Of a DNA stretch of 64,000 nt, positions 58,775-64,000 are shown one piece after another (positions within the stretch are counted from its first letter, which is position 1; each line of letters opens with the position of its first letter). Source of the stretch: Prochlorococcus marinus str. AS9601. Its GTDB lineage: Bacteria > Cyanobacteriota > Cyanobacteriia > PCC-6307 > Cyanobiaceae. The DNA lies in NCBI RefSeq assembly GCF_000015645.1, contig NC_008816.1:186001-250000 (forward strand). The letters are read 5' to 3'. The notes under the pieces were generated by a model, which did no database searches, was not told the DNA's origin, and was given only the letters and a program-made list of their open reading frames with translations. Both the position numbers and the translations under genes were made by a program.

Positions 58775-60127
58775 TTAATTTATTATTTTATTAATTTCTA
58801 AACTGAGTTTGTTTGTTATTTCGCTTGATAAAGAATTAACTTTCTTATGACTTTTGGCCTCAACAAGAACTCTAATTAAGGGTTCTGTGCCACTAGGCCT
58901 TATATAAACTCTACAATTATGGGAATATAATGCTTGAAAATTTTCTATTGTTTTATCAATTAAGATTTTGGCTTTTAGACTTAATTTATTAATATTAAAA
59001 TTTAATTTGATATTGGTTAGTTTCTGAGGAAAAGGTTCGAAACTACTTTTAAGCCAATCATTTAAATTAATATTTTTCTTTTTACAATATTTAGAAATTT
59101 GAAGTGCAGTCAATATCCCATCTCCAGAAAAATTATTAATTTTCGAAAGTATATGACCTGACTGCTCACCTCCTAAAACAGCTCTTTTTTCTTTAATTGC
59201 CTCATGCACATATTTATCTCCTACATCAGTTCTATATAAAACTCCTCCAATTTTCTTCCATGCCTTTTCAAAACCTAAGTTTGCCATTTGCGTTGATATT
59301 AGTAAATTATTTGTGAGAATTTTTTGTTCCATAAGTTCTCTCCCCCAAAGAAAGAGAATGTGATCTCCATCCAATACATTGCCTTTTGAATCTATTCCAA
59401 TTACTCTATCGGCATCTTCGTCGAAGCTAAAACCCATATCTGCAGGACTCTCTTTTAATGCTTTTTTTAATGGTGCTAGGTTAGTAGAACCACAATTCAT
59501 ATTAATTTTAGACCCATTTTTTGAATTATTGATAACTCTTACATCAGCACCAAGAGACTGAAAAATTTCTTTTGCGCAGGTTGTTGCTGATCCATAGCAT
59601 GTGTCTAATATTATTTTTAAGCCACTAAGGTTTTCCCCATCCATTGCTTGGACTAAACTTTTAATATAAATATCCATAAGATTTTTATTTGTATTTAGGG
59701 GGATCACTTTTGTAGGAACTGATATATTTTGATTTGTTTCTTCAATTAATTTTTGAATTTTATTTTCAAAATATCTGGTAATTTTTTGACCATTATGATC
59801 AAAAATTTTTATGCCATTATATTCTGGCGGATTATGACTTGCAGATATCATGATCCCGCTACTTAGATTCTCTTTTTTGATCAAAAAAGGTATTGCTGGG
59901 GTAGGGCAGATTCCTAGATTTATAAATTTTTTGCCACTTTCATTTATTCCTTGTGTTATTGCCTGAAGAAGAATATCTCCACTAATTCGCGTATCTCTCC
60001 CTATTAATATTGGACTTTTCTTCTTTAAAGTCGAACCTAGAGCATACCCTACTTTGTAAGCTAGAGAATAAGTTAACTCTTCATTAAATCTGCCTCTTAT
60101 TCCATCTGTTCCAAAGATTGATTGCAT
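58775..60127 (-). CDS. glmM: Phosphoglucosamine mutase
   Basis: 450 residues. Interconverts glucosamine-6- and glucosamine-1-phosphate for UDP-GlcNAc. The phosphoserine loop [15 protein letters not shown] (around 95-109), metal loop [14 protein letters not shown] (around 235), GGEQSGHI substrate loop and the C-terminal [15 protein letters not shown] are complete. The N-terminal [11 protein letters not shown] is diagnostic of GlmM within the phosphohexomutases. Divergent from the thioredoxin-like gene across 137 bases of featureless AT-rich sequence. Confidence 0.94.
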   Translation of the reverse strand: MQSIFGTDGIRGRFNEELTYSLAYKVGYALGSTLKKKSPILIGRDTRISGDILLQAITQGINESGKKFINLGICPTPAIPFLIKKENLSSGIMISASHNPPEYNGIKIFDHNGQKITRYFENKIQKLIEETNQNISVPTKVIPLNTNKNLMDIYIKSLVQAMDGENLSGLKIILDTCYGSATTCAKEIFQSLGADVRVINNSKNGSKINMNCGSTNLAPLKKALKESPADMGFSFDEDADRVIGIDSKGNVLDGDHILFLWGRELMEQKILTNNLLISTQMANLGFEKAWKKIGGVLYRTDVGDKYVHEAIKEKRAVLGGEQSGHILSKINNFSGDGILTALQISKYCKKKNINLNDWLKSSFEPFPQKLTNIKLNFNINKLSLKAKILIDKTIENFQALYSHNCRVYIRPSGTEPLIRVLVEAKSHKKVNSLSSEITNKLSLEINKIIN

Positions 60128-60264
60128 AATTAGATTTCAGGAATCAAAGAAATTTTGATAATTATTCAGTTCTTATTTTATCAGTAGATTAAAAGCTGGT
60201 AGATTTCAATTCTCTTTATTTGTTGAACTTATTTAAGATGTTCTTAGTTAGTAATACTTGAATA

Positions 60265-60810
60265 GTGCAATCTGAGAGTCAAGACCAAATTTTAAAGTCA
60301 AATTTAAAAATAATATTTATTTTGATTATATCTATTGTTATGATTTCATTGCTTTTGTTTAAAAATTTCTTTTTTAGATCAACTTATCTTTTAAAGAGTT
60401 TTGGAGAATTATCCGTTGACCCTGAAATAGCTTTTGTAAATAATAAGCCTACATTTCTGGAATTTTATGCTGAGTGGTGTGAAGTTTGCAAAGAAACGGC
60501 TCCACAAGTTTCTGCTTTTAAAGATGAATATGAAAAAGATATTAATTTTGTTTTTTTAAATGTTGATAATCAAAAATGGGGTAATTACATTCAGAAGTTT
60601 GCCGTCAACGGGATTCCTCAAGTTAATCTTTTTGATAAAAAGGGTAATCTAATTTCTACTTTTATTGGTAAACAAGACGAAATAAAAATAAGAGAATCTA
60701 TTAATAATTTAAAAAAAGGAGAGAAACCCTTTGAGGAGATTATTAATTCTGAATTTTCAATCATTCAAGAAAATAAAAATAATGAGGTTAGTCCTCGTAG
60801 TCATGGATAA
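60265..60810 (+). CDS. txlA: Membrane-anchored thioredoxin-like protein (TxlA/HCF164 type)
   Basis: 181 residues from a GTG start. One N-terminal membrane helix (IIFILIISIVMISLLLFKNF, about residues 17-36) is followed by a thioredoxin fold with AEWCEVCKETAP (active-site Cys at about 74 and 77) and a GIPQVNLFD cis-proline segment. TxlA/HCF164 relatives act in the thylakoid lumen or periplasm in cytochrome or photosystem assembly. The soluble domain should lie on the lumenal side. It converges with thyX, 3 bases between stops. Confidence 0.88.
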   Translation: MQSESQDQILKSNLKIIFILIISIVMISLLLFKNFFFRSTYLLKSFGELSVDPEIAFVNNKPTFLEFYAEWCEVCKETAPQVSAFKDEYEKDINFVFLNVDNQKWGNYIQKFAVNGIPQVNLFDKKGNLISTFIGKQDEIKIRESINNLKKGEKPFEEIINSEFSIIQENKNNEVSPRSHG

Positions 60811-60813
60811 TTT

Positions 60814-61446
60814 TTACCATGCTAAAGATTTTGATACAATCGGAAAACTTTGTTTAAAAATAGACTTGCAATTTTGGGCTATAGACTTATGTTCTTTTTG
60901 GGTGCCGTGAGCTGATCTTAAATGAATGTAATGTATCCACGATCTGCATGATCCAGTCATATATATTCTTGTCGGAGTAGCTAATGGTAAAACAAATCTC
61001 GCACATTCTTTCGCTACACCTTCAGCAAGTAAATCTTCATATAATTCTGAAGCTGCCTGAAAATGCAAACCAATTTTTTCATTGAATCTTTGTTTTAACT
61101 CATCAGGGAGATCAGGGATTGAATTTTGCCTATTTTTAAAATCTTGACGTCTCAACTCTGGTAAGGGAATATTTCCCAATTGAGAACTATCTGCATATCT
61201 CTGCGAAAATTCCTGGAAAGTAAATGATCTATGTCTTAAAATTTGGGCAGCTATTCCCCTGTTAGTTTCTATTTGTAATGTCATAAATGACTGTTCAAAA
61301 ACACTCCAATGTTCATTTTTAATGCAATAACTCAATAATTTCGAATAGTCCTCATTTTCCTGATTTTTTGGGTTACTAACTCTTGCAATGTAAGCCATTG
61401 TTTTTTCTGCATCAGGTGTTAGCGAAATTAGTTCAACTTTACTCAT
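60814..61446 (-). CDS. thyX: Flavin-dependent thymidylate synthase ThyX
   Basis: 210 residues. Makes dTMP from dUMP using FAD and methylene-THF. The ThyX motif is RHRSFTFQEFSQRYAD (around 71-86; consensus RHRxxSxxxxSxR, with Thr in the first Ser position), and the active-site region RFVLPLATPTRIYMTGS is also present. Third gene of a leftward thyX-dcd-cobO-like unit with 1- and 4-base gaps, linking the two dTTP-pathway enzymes. Confidence 0.95.
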   Translation of the reverse strand: MSKVELISLTPDAEKTMAYIARVSNPKNQENEDYSKLLSYCIKNEHWSVFEQSFMTLQIETNRGIAAQILRHRSFTFQEFSQRYADSSQLGNIPLPELRRQDFKNRQNSIPDLPDELKQRFNEKIGLHFQAASELYEDLLAEGVAKECARFVLPLATPTRIYMTGSCRSWIHYIHLRSAHGTQKEHKSIAQNCKSIFKQSFPIVSKSLAW

Positions 61447-61447
61447 T

Positions 61448-62041
61448 TTAGATCTTTGCTAAAGTCACTTTTTCTGGTTGGTTTTGATATTTACCTCTTC
61501 TATCTTCGTAGGTCGTAGAGCAAGGATCACCTTCAAAAAAGAGTAGTTGGCAAATGCCCTCTTCAGCATAAATTCTGCAATCTGCTCCTGAACTATTACT
61601 GAACTCTAAAGTTAGATGACCTTCCCATCCTGCTTCTGCGGGAGTTGTATTAACAATAATTCCTAGCCTTGCGTAAGTACTTTTCCCTATACAGATTACA
61701 GTTATATTTTCCGGTACTTTCATCTTCTCTAAAGCCACTCCTAAGCCATAGGAGTGAGCAGGAAGAATAAAAAAGTCTCCATCATTATCATGGTGAAGGA
61801 CAGTTTTTTCTAAATTGTTAGGATTAAAATTTTTGGGATTCATGACAGTACCAGGAACATGTCTGAAAATTAGGAATTCTTTTGATGAAAGTCTTAAATC
61901 ATAGCCATAGGAAGAACATCCGTAACTCAAAACGGGCTTTTGTTTATTGTCAGGCTCAAGGTGCCTCACTAAATTTGATTGAAAGGGCTTTATCATTCCT
62001 TCCGAGGCTTTTTGATTTATCCAGAGATCATTTTTTAGCAT
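61448..62041 (-). CDS. dcd: dCTP deaminase
   Basis: 197 residues, dUTPase-fold trimeric enzyme producing dUTP, the source of dUMP for ThyX. GYDLRLSSKEF, KSTYARLGIIVNTTPAEAGWEGHLTLEFSN (spanning about 119-150; only the part KSTYARLGIIVNTTPAEAGW is the core) and the C-terminal YQNQ match Dcd, including the catalytic glutamate in AEAGWEG. It overlaps nothing but is 1 base before thyX, so the two are co-translated neighbours. Confidence 0.94.
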   Translation of the reverse strand: MLKNDLWINQKASEGMIKPFQSNLVRHLEPDNKQKPVLSYGCSSYGYDLRLSSKEFLIFRHVPGTVMNPKNFNPNNLEKTVLHHDNDGDFFILPAHSYGLGVALEKMKVPENITVICIGKSTYARLGIIVNTTPAEAGWEGHLTLEFSNSSGADCRIYAEEGICQLLFFEGDPCSTTYEDRRGKYQNQPEKVTLAKI

Positions 62042-62045
62042 TTTT

Positions 62046-62627
62046 TTATGAGCGAAGTTCTGTAATTTGGTTGGCCATTAATAATAAATCTTTAGGAATA
62101 TCTGTACCAGTAAGGATTACATCTCCTGATATAAATCGGTTTTCAAGTGTTGAAATCAAATCATCTTTATCGATTATTTTCATGTCAAGAGCTAAAAAAA
62201 TTTCATCAAGTATGATTTGGTCGTTCTTGCCGGACTGTAGTTCTTTTTTACAAAAATTCCATAATTCAATAGTTGATTCATGAATAGATTTTTTTAAATT
62301 TTTATTATTTTTAATTGCTTCAGAATTATATTGATCAAAGGAATGTGATGATCTTACCCAAGTTAAATTGCCGCATAACGTTTCTGGATTATCAACTCCC
62401 TGCTTTACCCCTCCTTTCATAAATTGTATTAGGAGCACTCTCCTGCCTAGAGCCGCATTTCTTAGAGAGTCTCTAATGATAGATGTATAGCTTCCTCGAT
62501 ATGAGGATTGATAGATTTGAATTTGCCCGTTTTGTGTCAATCTTTTATCATTAATTTTTTTAGAAGTATTTATATTTACAACATCAAGATTATTTTTTGA
62601 ATAAATATGAGATGAACTAATTACCAT
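62046..62627 (-). CDS. cobO: CobO/BtuR-like corrinoid adenosyltransferase homologue with lost P-loop
   Basis: 193 residues. VLLIQFMKGG, the ILDEIFLAL strand and the C-terminal DVILTGTD follow CobO/BtuR. The family's ATP-binding P-loop (consensus GxGKGKTT) is here SSYRGSYTS (about 41-49), with no Lys in the Walker position, so ordinary ATP-dependent adenosylation is doubtful. The start is 4 bases from the dcd end. It may be a moonlighting or inactive paralogue, or use an altered nucleotide site. Confidence 0.75.
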   Translation of the reverse strand: MVISSSHIYSKNNLDVVNINTSKKINDKRLTQNGQIQIYQSSYRGSYTSIIRDSLRNAALGRRVLLIQFMKGGVKQGVDNPETLCGNLTWVRSSHSFDQYNSEAIKNNKNLKKSIHESTIELWNFCKKELQSGKNDQIILDEIFLALDMKIIDKDDLISTLENRFISGDVILTGTDIPKDLLLMANQITELRS

Positions 62628-62765
62628 TATTTAGATTCTTTCTACATGCAGTATAATTAGTTTCTATTGACGCTGCATATAGTGTAATTTTACTTAAAAA
62701 AAGAGTTAAGCAAGTGAAAAATAACTGAAAGAGGCTTATTGATAATCTAATAAGAATTGAAAACT

Positions 62766-62807
62766 GTTACTGTTGATACAAGATATTTTAGAGTGTCTTC
62801 TTAAATT
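62766..62807 (+). promoter_or_regulatory. Likely NtcA-activated promoter of ntcA
   Basis: GTTACTGTTGATAC (62766-62779) matches the NtcA core GTN10AC, in the GTAN8TAC form with one mismatch. TAAATT (62802-62807) lies exactly 22 bases after its end and fits the TAN3T -10 element; this spacing is characteristic of class II NtcA-activated promoters. Self-activation of ntcA is known in other cyanobacteria. Confidence 0.65.
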
Positions 62808-62827
62808 TTTTAATAGTCAAGATATTT

Positions 62828-63562
62828 ATGATACCTGCTTCACGAGGATTCAATCGCTTTAGTTCGCAACAGTCAGGACAAAGTAAAATAAATTCTGTTG
62901 GAGAACGTTTTCCAATTAATAGAACTTTAATGGAAGTTATTAAAGGTCTAGATGGTGCAAGCACAGAAATGATTGAGAGATCGAAAACAATATTCTTCCC
63001 TGGTGACCCTGCTGAAAGGGTTTATCTAATAAGAAGAGGAGCAGTAAGACTGTCAAGAGTTTATGAGTCAGGTGAAGAAATAACTGTTGCTCTTTTAAGA
63101 GAGAATAGTCTCTTTGGTGTTTTATCTCTTCTAACAGGCCATAGATCTGATCGTTTCTATCATGCAATAGCATTCACAAGAGTAGAAATGATAACGGCAC
63201 CGGCAAATTCGGTTTTAAGAGCTATAGAGGAAGATGCATCAGTCGGACTATTACTTTTACAGGGGCTATCAAGTAGGATACTGCAAACTGAAACAATGAT
63301 AGAAACTCTTACACATAGAGATATGTCTTCTCGTTTAGTAAGTTTTTTAATGGTTCTTTGTAGAGACTTTGGAGTTGCAGGTGAAAAAGGGATTACAATA
63401 GACTTAAGGCTTTCACATCAGGCAATTGCTGAAGCTATTGGTTCGACAAGGGTAACCATTACAAGATTATTGGGAGATTTAAAGGATTCAGGGCTTCTTA
63501 ATATTGAAAGAAAAAAGATCACAGTTTTCGATCCAATTGCTCTTGCAAAAAGATTTAATTGA
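62828..63562 (+). CDS. ntcA: Global nitrogen regulator NtcA (CRP family)
   Basis: 244 residues. The effector domain ([27 protein letters not shown]) senses 2-oxoglutarate in this family, followed by the dimer helix and a helix-turn-helix ([20 protein letters not shown]) that reads GTAN8TAC. About 20 residues longer at the N-terminus than the usual 222-225, the extra part being Ser/Gln-rich ([10 protein letters not shown]). Activates nitrogen-assimilation genes when nitrogen is scarce. It is divergent from the thyX-dcd-cobO unit. Confidence 0.95.
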   Translation: MIPASRGFNRFSSQQSGQSKINSVGERFPINRTLMEVIKGLDGASTEMIERSKTIFFPGDPAERVYLIRRGAVRLSRVYESGEEITVALLRENSLFGVLSLLTGHRSDRFYHAIAFTRVEMITAPANSVLRAIEEDASVGLLLLQGLSSRILQTETMIETLTHRDMSSRLVSFLMVLCRDFGVAGEKGITIDLRLSHQAIAEAIGSTRVTITRLLGDLKDSGLLNIERKKITVFDPIALAKRFN

Positions 63563-63601
63563 TTCATCATAAATTATGATGTACTGAGTTTATGCAAAAG
63601 T

Positions 63602-64000
63602 GTGGCTTGGATTTTAATTGTTTTTTTAATATTACTCGGGGGATTAATTGCACCATTTGGGGATATTCTTGGAACAAAGATTGGTAAAGCAAGATTTAGC
63701 ATCTTAAAGTTAAGACCTAAAAAAACAGCGACTATAATAACCATTATTACCGGTGGTTTTATTAGTTCAATATCGATAGGGTTATTGATTTTAGTTAGTG
63801 AAGAATTCAGGCAAAGGCTTTTTGTTGATATACCTTTTTTGCAAAAAACTCTAGATGAAAGTAAAAAGGCTTTAATCCCTTTACAGGAAGAACGAAAAGA
63901 ACTTGAAGGTAAAATTATTCAAAAAGAAAAAGATTTAAATCAATTAAAAAATAATATTAAAGAATTTAGGAGAGGAAATATTGTTATTAGGAGAGGACAA
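63602..64000 (+). CDS. DUF3084-domain membrane/coiled-coil protein (5' part only)
   Basis: 133 codons are visible from a GTG start to the right edge, with no stop. The start region VAWILIVFLILLGGLIAPFGD and the TIITIITGGFISSISIGLLI segment are two membrane helices; a Glu/Lys-rich helix follows (KKALIPLQEERKELEGKIIQ). The first 50 residues match the DUF3084 family found in cyanobacteria, whose role I do not know. The remainder lies outside the window. Confidence 0.7.
   Translation, partial: MAWILIVFLILLGGLIAPFGDILGTKIGKARFSILKLRPKKTATIITIITGGFISSISIGLLILVSEEFRQRLFVDIPFLQKTLDESKKALIPLQEERKELEGKIIQKEKDLNQLKNNIKEFRRGNIVIRRGQ

Overview
The window is about 31% G+C by eye, densely packed, and carries psbA, psbO, crtR, cp12, ntcA and a BicA/SbtA/SbtB bicarbonate-uptake cluster. 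Small compact genes, very AT-rich spacers, no insertion sequences, no CRISPR array and this gene order all point to a cultured or single-cell genome of a high-light-adapted Prochlorococcus. This is core chromosome, not a genomic island. About 65 protein genes, one tRNA-Leu(UAG), three good intrinsic terminators and an L10-type mRNA leader are supported.

Layout. 1-9 kb: end of trpG, a secreted MBL-fold protein without the usual metal motif, then the leftward run hisC-argS-nadC-mnmE and the (p)ppGpp enzyme gene spoT, with a DUF2062 membrane gene between them. 9-16.9 kb: a fused two-ATPase peptide-type ABC protein, rluD-like and rbgA genes, pgk, murG and a CobD-like aminotransferase. 16.9-25 kb: leftward pyrD, rnhA and the nusG/ribosomal block secE-nusG-rplK-rplA-rplJ-rplL, preceded by clpB2. 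25-32.7 kb: eno, a UbiB-family kinase with a coupled helical partner, a ferredoxin-type thioredoxin reductase (FFTR) and bicA-sbtA-sbtB. 32.9-41.9 kb: hemB, a glyoxalase-family gene, mutS2, obg, a 60-residue protein, cp12, a Xi-class GST, an aspartoacylase, then psbA. 42-51.2 kb: aroC, eda-like, ftsH, sat, psbO, coaBC, small cyanobacterial genes, ycf20 and pyrB. 51.2-64 kb: a DNA glycosylase gene and crtR that both lack a canonical start codon, gatC, tRNA-Leu, ileS, a DUF3177 gene, trmB, glmM, a TxlA-type thioredoxin, thyX-dcd-cobO-like, ntcA and the start of a DUF3084 gene.

How the genes fit together. Several genes tie light and redox state to carbon and nitrogen metabolism: D1 and PsbO of photosystem II, an FFTR that appears to have lost NADPH binding, a membrane-anchored thioredoxin, CP12 (C-terminal cysteine pair only), bicarbonate transporters with their PII-like partner, and NtcA with an apparent self-regulatory site.

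Most notable observations. (1) crtR and the 3-methyladenine glycosylase gene, about 1.5 kb apart, each have clear coding sequence upstream of any ATG/GTG/TTG, and in both the plausible start is ATA; the glycosylase gene also has an in-frame TGA just upstream. (2) The FFTR shows loss of both NADPH-binding motifs. (3) A CobO homologue with a destroyed P-loop sits in the thyX-dcd operon. (4) An unlisted 42-residue gene lies divergent to psbA. (5) A perfect 15-bp stem lies between the divergent genes clpB2 and eno.
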